This document shows, in pieces, positions 19,454 to 31,959 of a DNA stretch of 64,000 nt (position 1 is its first letter; every line of letters starts with the position of its first letter). Made by a program: the position numbers and the translations under genes. The notes beneath the pieces are model-generated. The model saw only the letters and a list, made by a program, of their open reading frames with translations, searched no databases and was not told the origin of the DNA. The stretch comes from Turritopsis dohrnii (taxonomy: Eukaryota; Cnidaria; Hydrozoa; Anthoathecata; Oceaniidae), in the NCBI GenBank assembly GCA_027922465.2, contig BQMF02000270.1, positions 310,001 to 374,000 of the forward strand, written 5' to 3'.

Positions 19454-19923
19454 AGCTTCGGGGACACGGGCAACATTTTTTATGCGATTGCAACAAAAAT
19501 CTGTTTCGTTGCAATCGCAAGGCATTTGTTGCTCATGTCCCCATAGTATATTTGCTTGTTGCTGCAACAAATTTCACCCATAAAAATGTTGCAGCAACAA
19601 AAAAAAATATCAAATCAGTTTGATATTTTTTTTGTTGCTGCAACAAATTTTTCATGTTGCAAATGCGTTTTGTAAAATGTTATTAGTGTCCCACATTTGC
19701 AACATGCTTTTATACAAAACTTTTGTTTTAATCCAATGATATTCGTTTATTTTTGCTGACATGTCAAAACATGTTTGCTTCCGTAATCATAACAACATGG
19801 TTTCTGACGAGAGCACGCAGTATTTTGTTGCAAGAAACTCAACATAGGCGACACTACGTGCGACTGCAACAAAAAATATTTTGTTGAAATCGCATGAAAA
19901 ATGTTGCCCGTGTCCCCGAAGCT
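19454..19923. mobile_element. Harbinger-type MITE with TAA target duplication
   Basis: Inverted ends agcttcggggacacgggcaa and its complement, flanked by TAA (19451-19453 and 19924-19926). The interior is dominated by inverted runs of ttgctgcaacaa and gcgattgcaacaaa, including an internal hairpin around 19600-19650. 470 bp, no gene. The 3-bp TWA duplication fits PIF/Harbinger-type mobilisation, but the ends do not match the Harbinger element at 48625. Confidence 0.75.
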
Positions 19924-19926
19924 TAA

Positions 19927-20640
19927 GAAAGAAGCTTTAACATATCGAACAAAAATCTCGCTCTTATATTTCTGTCATTTTGAAGACGTAAATCTGTTGG
20001 AAGTTCGAAGATTTCAAAATGAAGGACTGTGTAAGCGCAATCCTGATTTCAGAATAAAATCGAAGCCCAACATCTAATACTCGCGCTCCACCCTTATTCT
20101 AACATATTGGACGAAGCCTCATTTTTCAAAACCTCTCATTAAGTTTATTGCAGTATGCTGTGCTGAACCGCATTGGGACTTCCAATAGTTTTATTTCAAA
20201 ACCTTTCAAATGTTGAAGTCTTTTGATAATCTCTTTTAATAGGACACCCTGTGCTTTAGCTTTAGAAGTGGAAGCTGAACGTGTTGAGTGTCCCGAAAAT
20301 TTGGTTGTATCTCGCTAATCCTAATACTTCCACTATCCATCTACAAACTGTGCAAGTCTTTACAGAGGTTTAATAAAACTCAAAGGAAGTTGATTTTCCT
20401 CTTCTTCTCTCCACGATTTTGTTTTTTTTTTGCATATTTTTTATTTATTATTTATTTATGCACGAATTAACCAGGATAATCCGTCAGTTATAATCATAAA
20501 ATGAAAATACTGTTGTCAAGGGAGTCCTGTTAAGCTAACCCTGTTATATTCATCCAAACGATGACAAACACACAAATCTTTATCTTGAGGGAGACTGTGG
20601 AATAACAAGCTTTAGTTAGCTGACCAAAAAAAAGTATAGG
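19927..20640. other. Non-coding stretch before the minus-strand DIRS remnant
   Basis: No supported gene. Confidence 0.35.
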
Positions 20641-20649
20641 CTGTCGTGT

Positions 20650-22542
20650 GCTTTACTAATATCTAAAATTTAAAAAACAAACCGGAAGCATTGTGGTCTT
20701 TGAAGTAAGCATCCCGTCATTCAACGCTTTTAGCGGAAGTTCTTTTAGGAAAGCAACAACCTCTTCAACGTCCCAAAGCATCTCTTGTTGGTGGATACCT
20801 GCCAACAATTCCGAAACCTTAGGGTATGGTCCAACTACAATACCATTAATTTGGTCGTGATAGGCTGATATGGAAGATCTATACCCTGCGATAGTCATGT
20901 ATTTCCAATCTTCCTGAAAAGTTAAAAAACTAAGAAAGACATCAAACATTTCCTTCCTACTACGCCAGCTGCACCAGGTAGAGTCGTAGCGGTAGTGGTA
21001 CCGTTCCATCTTGCAGCGGTGATAAGCTGTACAGTGTTATCTGATAGCTGAGGTTGTTGCCTGAAACTATCCAGCCCACTAACTGCAAGAATTTCTATAG
21101 GGGAGCGTGAAACTCGCCCTTACGATTGGAAAGGAGGTCTGACGTCATTGGTAGTAGCAAAGGGTTTTTATAAAAAGTTGTTGCAAGTTGTGTGTACTAA
21201 GGTTGGCTGAAAAGTTCAAAAAGAGTTCAGTAGAAGTGTTCCTGCCATGTTGTGAAGGTATTAATTGTAGACTTTCTGCGAAGAAATTTTTAAAAAACTC
21301 CTTGTTTGGTTGAAATGAAGTTTCAGATTAAAGTGATTGAGTTTTACATCCTTGATCAGAACAATAGAAGTTTTTCGAAGTTTTTTGGTTGTTTTTTTTT
21401 CATGTTGTCCGGAAATATCAGAATGTTTAAGCGCTTTAGAAAACAAATAGGAACTTTCGATAATGTTGTGAACACAATGTTCGAAACAGATGCAAAGAAA
21501 ACGATGTTGGCGCTCTTTCCATTTGAAATAGATGAAATTCTGAGATTTTTGGTGAATAGGTACTGAGAAATAGGGGTCTTTTGAGTCCAACTTGCACATA
21601 TCATCCCCTTTGTGCAACATCTTCTTCAAGAGAGACAAACTCTCCATCTTGAAGTGATTGTATACAATATGTTTCTTTAATGTTTTTAGATTGATCGTCG
21701 GTCGTGCCCCTCCATCCTTTTTTGGTACCAGATATATTGAGCTCAGAAAGTGATCCTGAGAAGGCTGTACTTTCTCTATTGCTCCCTTGTGTAGCATTTC
21801 CACTATATTTCCAGATCTACACGTTCTTGATCTTTTTTCGACAAATTTGTTGACAAACGAACGTGGCCTTGGTGAGACTCTGATACAAGTGGCATTTGAT
21901 ATCCCCGCACCACCTGCAGTATTCAGTGATCTTGAGTGTTCTTTAGGCAATACCTCAGACTAGAACAACACTTTTTAGAAACATTTCCTTTACAATTGAG
22001 TGTACATTTGGAAAGTTTTCTAGAAGAAGGTAGTTGTCTATAGGCGTTTATATCAAAGTCGTCTGAACAAGTGATTGTACTGTTACCTCTTTGGTTGGTG
22101 TTGTAGAAACTCTTCTAAAGAATCGCACCCTGCCTCTTTTGTTGCTGGACAGGGGGCCTCCACAAAAAGGCGGACTGCGAACTTTCCCTGCTTCCTTTTT
22201 GAGCGCAGTAAACATCGTTTTCGATTTTAAACGAGCTGTGGATTCTTTGCTCAGCTCTTCGTCAACAGATGCTCCAAAGAGACATTAATTACCCAGCTGC
22301 TTCGTTTTCTACAGACTGTTCTTCTAATATGGCTTTAACCTAACTTATGGAACACTCACTCTCTGTTGATACGAAGTTGAGCTGAACGCTTGAGCAACTA
22401 ACAAAACACTCTGCTTAAAAAGTGATGAGATTTCCGAGACATTATGGACTTCACTGGAATGTTTTTCATCCTCCACCCAAAGACGTGACAATGGTCTTAA
22501 ATCACCAGCAATTTTCTTGGAGTGAAAACAACAATTTGTCAT
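20650..22542 (-). pseudogene. Decayed DIRS retrotransposon (minus strand)
   Basis: Read on the minus strand. gag-like fragments lie at about 22345-22542 (SVLLVAQAFSSTSYQQR) and 22140-22290 (LFGASVDEELSK...). An RT N-terminal fragment at 21540-21950 has VPKKDGGARPTINLKTLKK, then LDSKDPYFSVPI where intact DIRS have LKDAYF. A tyrosine recombinase N-terminal fragment at 20656-21009 has YRSSISAYHDQINGIVVG and LWDVEEVVAFL. The YxDD part of RT, RNase H and the recombinase catalytic half are missing, with multiple frame breaks. It differs strongly from the intact 7.3-kb copy, so it is a separate, older DIRS lineage. Confidence 0.8.
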
Positions 22543-22635
22543 GTTGTTATTTGGTAAACTTACTACTTCCCACCAAGATGTCCTTGATATATATATGCAT
22601 CTAATATATCGGTCTTAATATATGCATCTAATATA

Positions 22636-22848
22636 GGGTCTGTTAGCATTTTGTCCATCCGACACGATAACTGTTTGTTTCAATATTTTTTGACTATCAT
22701 CCTTGTAGAAATCATGTTTCGGAATTTTGTAAAGTATACTTTCGAAAAACGTTTGCTTGATATTGTGTCATAAACGTGCTGTTTTTTATATGGCCCTAAG
22801 TATCGATTTGTCCGTCCGACATAAAACAAGTATTTTTGTAACAGACCC
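22636..22848. mobile_element. 213-bp TA-flanked MITE
   Basis: Ends gggtctgtta and taacagaccc, flanked by TA. A partly matched subterminal region includes ttttgtccatccgaca on the left and tttgtccgtccgacat on the right. No coding capacity. Confidence 0.65.
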
Positions 22849-22850
22849 TA

Positions 22851-25290
22851 CATCGGTACCTGTTTAATGTTCGTTGGATTTTGTTGCAAGATCTTGTCTT
22901 TCACTTCTATGTCCGAGAAGTGTTGAGACATATATTTATGAATGCAACCTATTAATCCATCTGTTAAATCTCAACTATTATTCCCTTCTGCACTATCAAG
23001 TTCAAACTTAGCGACTTTTCGACTAGGTTCTTCCATGTTGTCTTCTTGCAACTGCCTCTTTCCACTGGAGGTAGTTCGTTGTTCCAGGCTTATCAGAAGT
23101 GACAGTATCTACCTTTTCCCCTTGGATAGATTCATCAGTTGGTATTTTAGAATTATTCGCACTATGAAAGAGTGGAAAAAACACTAACAACAATAAATAA
23201 ATTGAAGCTGATGTACTGTAGTATGTTTTCAGATTCGAGCACCTCTCAATCACGTGATGATTTAACCACAAATAAATCACAAGTTACAAATTGTCGGCCA
23301 TCTTTCATGCAAGAATTTGGCAAATGAGGGTTCGAGGGTTTTGAGTAATGACGCTTCGCCCAGTATACCAGAATGAGTGCAGAACGCCAGTATTAGCTCG
23401 GGCGGAGATTTTATGAAATGAAACTCAATGTTGGTCATTATATTGAAATTGGAATTGTGCGTCCGCAAAGCAGGTGGAGATCATTGTGCGTCTGCAAAGC
23501 AGGTGGAGATCATTTGAAACAAACAACTATAGGCATCATAGAAATTTCTCTTATCAAGACCATGTTTTTGTGATGATCTGAATTTTAACCAATTTTGAGC
23601 ATGATCGATTTTTTTGAGCAAATTGATTATTTTATTGCTTCGATCACCTGCGATCCGAGCGTTATCAGCGTTTAACTGTGTTGAAGAGATATTGTTATAT
23701 TAAATCTGCATTCATTCATTCATTCATTCATTCATTCATTCATACTATCCACACAACCTGTCATTGTGACTTCAGTATGCAGAAAGTGAAGCCACTACAT
23801 TGTATAGCCAGAAAATAGTTTTAGTAGGGAAAACTAACGCGTTTAGGGCGTTTGGGGGCGTTTAGGGCTTCACAATATCCCAAAGGTTTGGTGACGCTTA
23901 TGACTAATACATCAGATGTTCACTTCAGTAAAATCTTCCAACAGCAATGTATTTCAGTAATGCTTCACTTTCAACATGCGATCCCATTCACTCAACTTTT
24001 CACGCTCTACAACGTTGGACCAACATTATTCCCTCCATGATTCTTTGGCCGATATTTTCATATTTTCAAGCTCTAAGCATCTGTCCACGAAGTGTAGTTT
24101 GGTTATATTACAACTTTGTTACTGAATTTTGGGAATTATTGATCGAGTCTAAGAATTTTTATTGCAAGCTTGGGGCAATGGTTTTGCTAACCAACGATCA
24201 CTGATGTTTTGTTGGGCATGAAGGATATGCCACAAATTTAGAATATGAACTGTTATATTTTTTCAATTAATACTTAGCAACAAATTAAGCAACAAAATGG
24301 TAATTTTTTAAGCAACATTACTACTAAGGCCTGACCTTGGTTGCTTATAAAAAAAAAACGTGTAGAAGTTTGGGGAATGTCTGAACGCATACTGTTACAA
24401 GCCATCGTTTATAATCGATGTCTTCCTTTAAGCTTTATATTCTTTAATCGGTTATTTCGATTCATTATGATTACTGATCCTCTCATTTAGGTGGGTTACA
24501 ACTGTTAAAACGTCAGCAAAATCTTTTGATTGATTTTTGGAACGGTTCATCGCTTACATGTGATCCTATACATTCTTCAGTCTACAACAAGGTAGCACTT
24601 TCCGTTTATAAACATTGATTTCACATCGCTTCTATTTCCCAAATGTTTTGTTGCTTCGATCACCCCAGATACTTTTACTGTTTGCAAGAAATGTTAACTG
24701 AGGCTTTAAACGCTTTTTTGTCTTACTCATTCATACACACCCACACTAGCCAAATTTCATTTGTTCTTTTGTAAATCTGTATACAAATTTGATGATATAA
24801 TGTCGTAAGATAGTTTTAGCTGAGTTACAAGAAGCAGGTGATCTGTTCAAGTATTGCTTCCGTTATTATATGGTACAAACAATAGTAAAACTTGTCAAGT
24901 TTCCACAAGAAAAACGATTTCACGTTTATTATGTTGAAATTACCTTAGACATTCTCAGCTGTTTTAGGGGAAATATTAGTCACAATCAGATCTTATAATT
25001 TTTAGCTATGCCCAAAGTAACTTCTCAGTCACTTTTTAACTGCTCGGCAAGGATTGTAGGATAAATTTTCATTTCATATTAATTCTGCTAGCAAGGTGAA
25101 TTAAGGAGGTCCTTGTGAAGTATTTTCCATGGAAATTTGCACGGTCTCAATGTATACATAACCAAATCTGTCTCTATCATTGATCAATTTCATTACTTCG
25201 GCAGCGAATTTCGCTGGAGTAGACTTACTTTTTATTATCAAGCAAAGAAAATTTGCGCTTATATCGATGAAATGCGTATCGCGAAAATCG
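22851..25290. other. Repeat-rich stretch without a supported gene
   Basis: Contains a 29-bp direct repeat (about 23457-23516, gtgcgtctgcaaagcaggtg core), an (ATTC)n microsatellite (about 23711-23744), and the right end of a third ataagcaacc-type MITE (ends 24362, with ttggttgcttata before a poly-A run and cgtg). ttgcttcgatcacc occurs at about 23636 and 24650, suggesting another dispersed repeat. No gene is supported. Confidence 0.4.
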
Positions 25291-25308
25291 ATGTAGAGTA
25301 GAATTAAC

Positions 25309-25849
25309 TCTAGATGACGGATTAGAAAAAATCCAACACGAGCTTGTGAATGTTTATGATCCCTTGAGTAGGACATGATATGCTGTGGAAGCAACCTTGG
25401 GCATGCCAGCAGAATGTCGACCAGAACGTTCCTTGCAAGAGATGTCACAAACTGTTGAACAGACGGTCATGTTAGTGGGTCAAGCATTTAATGCTATTAC
25501 ATACCACAAGCGTTTAAATGCAATGTCTGCCATAATGCTGGATAAAAAGAAGGTGAAATCCATGCTGAAAGACCACAGTCAAGTTCTTGAAGATTCTGGT
25601 TCACAACTATTTGGTGGAAAATTTCAACAACATCGCAAAGCTAAGATGAAAGAGAAGTCAAAGGAGTTTCTTCCTTCACACAACAACAAGCGCAAGTTCC
25701 AGTCAACTTTCTCTGGTTTCAACCAACAACGTAGCAACCCCTTTCTACCAAGCCCCTCATTTCAAGGGAAGAGAAATGGGGGGCAATCAACTTTTTCGCG
25801 TAATGACTTCAGGAAGAATCCAAAGTCCAGCTTCCCGGATCAGTGGTAA
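25309..25849 (+). pseudogene. DIRS gag-like gene (broken), copy 2
   Basis: A reading upstream of 25385 continues gag homology (LDDGLEKIQHELVNVYDP) but hits a TGA near 25375 where the intact copy has a Trp codon. From 25385 the frame is open for 154 residues: TVEQTVMLVGQAFNAITYHK, LFGGKFQQHRKAKMKEKSKE, then an Arg/Asn/Gln-rich tail with SFQGKRNGGQS. It corresponds to residues about 140-310 of the intact gag-like region. The N-terminal acidic part is not recognisable. Confidence 0.8.
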
Positions 25850-27990
25850 GTGTCAGAAAACACATGGAAACCTTTGTCAACATGGCTCCATTGAGAGTGA
25901 GAAACAAGGTTTATCCAGAGATACTTCCAGAGAAAAATCTTCAGCATGTTCATCCATTAGTGAAAAACCTTTTCAGAAAACCAATAGGCAACTATCCACT
26001 GGCAGGAAGGCTAAAACATTTCCAAAAAAATTGGGAAAAGTTGACAAGAGACCCAGAAATATTAGGGGTTGTCTCTGGTTACCAAATTCCTTTTCTGTCA
26101 GAACCATGTCAAAATACTTCCTTTCATCAAGCACAAATGAAGCAGGAAGAAGTTTCTCTTGTGTTGGAGGAAATAGAAGCCATGATGACAAAGGGAGCCA
26201 TTCAAAATGTTTCTCACAGGAGGGGCCAATTTGTAAGCAATATTTTCCTGGTAGGGTAAAAGGATGGGGGAACCAACCAGTAATCAATCTAAGGAATCTC
26301 AACTCATTCATACCTTACCAACACTTCAAAATGGAAGGCCTACATTTGGTGAAGGAAATGTTGCAGGAGAGGGACTTTCTGTGCAAAATCGATCTAACAG
26401 ATGCATATTTTTGTGTTCCTCTGCACCCGAAGTCTCAAAAGTATGTAAGGTTTCAGTGGCAGGGAAATCTGTACGAGTTTCCATGTCTATGCTTTGGTCT
26501 TGGTCCAGCTCCACGAATCTTCACAAAGTTACTGAACGTACCGATTTCTATATTGAGACGAATAAACATTCGTGTGATCATTTACTTAGACGACATGTTG
26601 CTAATGAGCCAAACAAGAGAACACTTGTTCATGGCCCACGACACTCTAATTTTCTTACTTCAACAGTTGGGATTTGTGATAAATCTAAAAAAGTCAGTGA
26701 TGGAGCCAGTCCAAAACATATGTTTTTTAGGCATGGAAATAGACTCGGAAGAGATGATCATAAGAGAAGGTGCAAAAATTGCAAGAAAAATGCCAATATG
26801 TTCTGACTCATCCCTCCACGACGGTATGGGAGTTGAGCAGTTTAGTGAGCAAGTTATCCTCAACTTCACAGTAGTTCCAGCAAAACTCAAGATACGTTTC
26901 CTTCAACAAACTTTAATAGAGGCTTTGAAAACGGGAAAGAGTTATCAATCACATCTAACTTTAATTCAAAGGGCTCTTCAGGAGATCAAATGGTGGTTGA
27001 ACAATATAATCTTGAACAAGGGCAAGTCTCTTTTGAAACCACAGAGTCAGGTTATACTTCAAACAGATGCCTCCAAAAAGAGATGGGGGCGTATTGCCAA
27101 GGGAAGAGTATAGGAGGACAATGGTCACAGGAGGAAAGACTCTTACACATCAACATTCTAGAACTAAAGGCAGCTTACTTACCTACTCTGACCTTCAGGA
27201 AAATGATGAAGTTTCAGCATATACATTACCAACTGGACAATATGACAACCCTATCTTACATAGTGAAAATGGGGGGAACCAAAAACAAAGATCTTATTCA
27301 GATATCAAAAGACCTGTGGGACTTTTTGATAGCTCAGGAGATCACAATTACTGCCGAACATCTCCCAGGGGAACTCAACTTGAGGGCAGACTGGATGTCC
27401 AGAAATTTTCGCGATTCCAGCGAATGGAAACTGCCCTCTTTCGGAAGGTTTGCCAGTTATGATGATTGCCAGATGTGGACCTGTTTGCAACACGACTCTT
27501 CCATCAGATACTAAACTACATGTCATGGAAGCCCGATCCGGGTTGCTACGCAGTAGATGCGTTGCAACAGGAGTGGAAAAACTTTTATCCGTATGCATTC
27601 TCTCCCTTTGCCGTGATAGGAAGAGTTTTGATGAAGGCCAAACGGGAAAAAGTGTGCATGATATTAATCATACCTGCCTGGATAACACAACCTTGGTATG
27701 GTCCTCTCTTGGACATGGCAGTTGCAAATCCAGTGCTTCTTCCTAAACACTTGAATCTCCTGGAAGGACTCCAGGGAAGCCATCACCTCTTACTTCTAAA
27801 TCAATCACTAAAGCTAGTGGCATGGAAAATTTCAGGCAAGTTTTGGCAAGTGAAGGCATATCAAAAAGGGCTACAGAACGTATCTCAAATGCTAGAACAA
27901 GAGGCACAAATTCTAATTACGAATCGTCCTGGGGAAAGTGGGTTAGCTGGTGTCACGAACGGAAAGCTGATCCCTTTCGATGTCCTATAA
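25843..27990 (+). pseudogene. DIRS reverse transcriptase-RNase H (frameshifted), copy 2
   Basis: Homology passes through at least four frames. 25843-26259 has NLQHVHPLVKNLF. Then 26250-27113 has NQPVINLRNLNSFIPY, CKIDLTDAYFCVPLH, CFGLGPAPRIFTKLL and IIYLDDMLLMS. 26990-27514 holds RNase H (NILELKAAYL, QLDNMTTLSYIV, ELNLRADWMSR). 27466-27990 is the C-terminal domain (DVDLFATRLF, YMSWKPDPG, YAFSPFAVIGRVL). Catalytic YLDD is intact, but frame changes near 26255, 27080 and 27480 preclude one product. Confidence 0.88.
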
Positions 27991-28736
27991 ATTTAGTACT
28001 GGATTATCTTGCTGGTCTTTTTGATCAGGGTTTTGAATATGAGTTCAATAAATAGTCACAGATCTGCAATATCAGCCTATCACATTCCCATTGAAGGTTT
28101 TCCGGTGGGACAGCATCAGGTGTGATGAACAAACGTCCTCCAAAACCGAAATTTGTTTTTGTCTGGGATGCACAACAAGTTTTGGATTATTTAGATACTT
28201 TTCCAGAGATCAAATTGCTATCTGATAGGATGCTTGTTCTCAAGGTGACAATGTTGTTAGCATTATGTTCTGCTTCCAGAGGGTCAGAAATGAAACTTTT
28301 TGATACACGCTATATGGTTAGAACCAGGGTTTCATACAAATTTAAATTTGCGGAAGTGACAAAAACTAGGAAAAAAGGCTCACGTCCTCCGGAAGTGGAA
28401 TATCATGAATTTCCAGAAAACAAGAATCTCTGTGTTGTGACTTTATTAGATAATTATTTAGAGAGGTCCAAACCATGGAGGGGTGATTCTAAATTCCAGT
28501 TACTACTTAGTCCCCTAAAACCACATAATGAAGTAGTTCGTTCCACTATAGCAGGATGGGTTAAGGCTGTGCTGAAGGGTGCCGGTGTGGACATCAAATT
28601 ATTTACTGCTCACTCATGCAGATCGGCGTCTTCTTCCAAAGCAAATGCTATGGGTTTGTCGTTGGAAGGAATACTAGATAGGATTGGTCTAGAAAATCTT
28701 CAACCTGGCAGAAACACTACTGTCAACCTATTGTAA
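27822..28736 (+). pseudogene. DIRS tyrosine recombinase (frameshifted), copy 2
   Basis: The N-terminal segment 27822-28055 (MENFRQVLASEGISKRATER, then the SNYESSWGKWVSWC region) ends in a stop near 28053 after a frameshift. The catalytic segment 28122-28736 has LALCSASRGSEM with the catalytic Arg and FTAHSCRSASSS with His-x-x-Arg. Near 28680 another frameshift moves the Tyr-containing WQKHYC segment out of frame. The remains end beside the complementary-region remnant. Confidence 0.85.
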
Positions 28737-28800
28737 ATAAAGCTCAGGCGCGCGTAAGGCGCGTAGTGCCGCAATGTAATTGAGATTTTATGAATCCATA

Positions 28801-30787
28801 CATTTAAACTTTTTTTACAAACATGACTTTATTTATTGTTTTAGGCTACCGTAACAGCTATCGTGGAAGTAATTATCATTCCAGAACGTGATGACTTTTA
28901 GAGAAACGATAGGGCGAAATATATGTTAAAACCGGCAGTTTCCTTCTCCTCCTCCTCCTCCTTCGTCTTCTTCTCCGTTCACTTTTATAGCCGCGGTTCA
29001 GAATGGAATTTTCGCCTAGCTGCCAAAGTAGATAAGAATAGAGGCTAGTCTACAGTCAAGTAGTACACGCCATGTTTTTTCAGTCAGTGCGGATGGGCTG
29101 TAGAAGATTTTTGCTTTTTCCACTAGCTTTTAAAATGATTCCAGAGAATTCAACGTCAAATGATGGAAATAAATCGTTTTAGTTCATATTGTCTTAAAAG
29201 GTTTCGTAAAAACTTTTGAAGAAACGTGTAAAAAACAGAAAAATATTGTTTCGTTTTTGTTGATGACAAAAATGCTATGATGATGATGATGATTGGTAAT
29301 TGAATGCTTGGAGCAGCAAACATTGAAGCTGTGATTTCAGTGCGAAAATTCATCAATACAGGCTGAATATTTATTTTTATTTTACTTCCTGATATAATGT
29401 GAACTGAAAGCACATGATGTACGTATATACAGCTATAAAAGGAAACCTTTTATATGGAGAACAACCAGTTCAACCAGTGTTAATTCAAAAAGTACATTAC
29501 AAAAACAGTAAGTAAAAATGTGATGTATATTCAATAAGAACGTCAGGAAACAAATTACGTATAATATTTTAACAGACAAGATTGAGACACAAATAACTTG
29601 TGAAAGAATCTCCCTGGATAGTCATTTAAACAGAAACATAATTTACTATGGATTAATTCCATGATCATCTATACTGTTTTGATACTGTATATATATGATA
29701 TTTTAGTAAAAATGGATATACTGTCAATTTTCCTTACACAAACAACAAATGTATATAAATCAAAGCACAATCCAACAAACAATCTGTAAATTAAATCAAG
29801 CCAGAACACAAACGTCTTCAGCTTTGTAATGAGTTGGTTATGGATGTGTAGTCTATTTTCACCACCGAAATCTGATTTTTTTTTCATTTGGGATTTACAA
29901 ATGGTCATTTTTATCAAATAATAAATAATGGGTGTGCACATACTTTTTTGAACAGAGATGTTTATTCTGAATACTTGAATTTAATTTTATAATTGTCAAA
30001 AATTCAGCCAAAAAATTTCAATACATTCTTTCATAACACATTTAAAAAACTTATATTCTTTTCTATTTAACGAAGCTTTTCAAGTTTAAGTGATGATTCA
30101 AGTTCAAGTTCAATGATTCATGATCCATGATTCAAGTTCAAGTTTAAGTTTAACTCACTTGAATAGAAAAAAATATCAGTTTTTAATGTGTTTTGAAATA
30201 ATGTATATATTTAATTTTATAAATGAATTAAGCCTATCTCTTGAAAATAACTCTTCTGTCCAAATTTGAAGTGTTTTTAGTTGCTTTTGATAGTTATTTG
30301 CTTATTCATTTATTTAAAATTTAAAAACTTAAAAATACATGACTTTAAGTTTCATGCATATCGCAATCATCAGATGTATAAAATTTTATACATCTATATT
30401 TTAGAATGAGTTGAGACGCTGAAACTTGACTTTTTGATGTACAATTTAAATTTAAAGCATCAAAACACCTGCTTAAAAGAAAATTCTTTCAATAATCTTT
30501 ACGTGTAAACCCCTCTTAAAAGTAATTTCTTATAAAAAAATGTATGGCTCAGGCATTTGTCTTTAATAAATGAACTTCTGGTGTTTTATGATCAGACCCT
30601 ATTTACACAAAGAACTTTTTAGTAACTATAACTTTAAGTACATTTGACGCCATCTGGCTCTTACCTTAATACAACCTTACAAAAGAAAATAATTTTTTTC
30701 TGGCATATTTTTCTTTACATGCTTACATGATTTGTTAAATTTTATCGCACAAAATATTTCCAAAGACTTCCCTTACTTGGGGTCTGT
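28801..30787. other. Non-coding AT-rich stretch
   Basis: No gene is supported. Contains a (CTC)n run at about 28947-28965, a short (ATG)n at 29276-29292, and low-complexity gattcaagttcaag repeats at about 30090-30155. Confidence 0.4.
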
Positions 30788-30789
30788 TA

Positions 30790-31869
30790 CACCAGTAAAT
30801 GTCGCAATCAACAGGATATGTCGCAATCAACAGTAAATTATTGTATTATATTATATTATACAAATTTCTGGAAGTAGGCACATGGTGCCTTTAACACCAG
30901 GTTCAATCTTTGACGACTTGTCGAAATCGAGTTTGTCGGGAGGCTGTTGTTTCGACGAGATTCAGATTGATATCGAACATGATACCAGCACTTTTCCATA
31001 ATTTGTCGAGTCGACTTTTAAACGTACTGAGTGATGGTGCTTGCACAACGTCCGGTGGCAGGTTATTCCATTGTTCCGCAACTCGATTTTGAAATGAATA
31101 TTTTTTAACGTCTTTAAGACACTTTTGTCGGGTAATCGTGAATTCGTGACGACGTAAATTGTGTTTTTGACTATCCTGAGATCGAAAGCGAAGAAAATTT
31201 CCAATAGCTTCTTTGTCATAAAGGTCATGGGTGATCTTATACATCTCGATCATGTCGCCCCTATATCGACGATACTGCAGAGATGGAAGGTTCATGATCT
31301 CCAATCTTTCCTTGTAGCTAAGGTTTTTCATTCCAGGTATCAATGTCGCAAACAATGTCGCAAACCCAACAGTAAATGTCGCAACAGTAAATGTCGCATC
31401 AAAATCGATGATCAACAAGTAGCACTGATGATGATTGAATAAATCGAAATGCTTCTGCTTAAATATATTTGTCTAATATTCTTACAATATGAAAAGTTTT
31501 TCTTCATATACAAACTCAAAAACTGAACTTCACTGTAATCTCAAAATAGCTGTTATAAATACCACTTTCTGACGATTTCTTCAAGCTTTGTGTGTAATGT
31601 TTTGCATACATGCAGAATGTGTTTTGAAGTTGCAGGTAGCTCATTCTTTGTTTGTAATCAACTGGTACTTAAGTTAGTGCTCTCTTATCGAAACAATCAT
31701 AGAAAGAAATTTTGAAGCGATAAAAAATGCGACATTTATTGTTGATTATAAATTTCTGTGCGACATTAACTGTTGATTTTAATGTTAGAGAACGAACATG
31801 ATTTTTTTGGTTTGCGGCATTTACTAGCGACGTTGCGACATATCCTGTTGATTGCGACATTTACTGGTG
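30790..31869. mobile_element. TA-flanked TIR element containing a nested LINE tail
   Basis: Ends caccagtaaatgtcgcaatc and its complement, identical over at least 37 bp and flanked by TA (30788-30789 and 31870-31871), as for Tc1/mariner-like targets. Subterminal sequence repeats atgtcgcaa...caacagtaaat several times at both ends. 1,080 bp including the LINE fragment; it has no transposase of its own. Confidence 0.8.
30838..31345 (-). pseudogene. Non-LTR retrotransposon 3' fragment nested in the TA element
   Basis: On the minus strand, about 145 residues of a LINE RT tail: GMKNLSYKERLEIMNLPSLQ, YRRYRGDMIEMYKITHDLYD, NLRRHEFTITRQKC, FQNRVAEQWNNLPPDVVQAP and STFKSRLDKLWK. The 3' end is an (ATATA)/(TTATA) simple run near 30838-30862. 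RT core and endonuclease are absent. Its borders fall inside the atgtcgcaa repeats of the TA element, so it inserted later. Confidence 0.8.
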
Positions 31870-31959
31870 TAACAACTTTTTTCACGATTAGTATAAAAGA
31901 AGGTGACATGACGTCAGTTCTTTTAAACATCATAATGGTGGAATCATTGCATTGCATCC

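Larger units (their letters stand above)
25300..28800 (+). mobile_element. Decayed DIRS retrotransposon, copy 2
   Basis: Same gene order as the intact copy at 7254: gag-like, RT/RNase H, recombinase, then a remnant of the internal complementary region at about 28745-28795 (gcgcgcgtaaggcgcgtagt and aatgtaattgagatttta). Flanking inverted ends are not seen. At least one nonsense change and several frameshifts. The protein is clearly related to the intact copy but diverged throughout. Confidence 0.88.
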
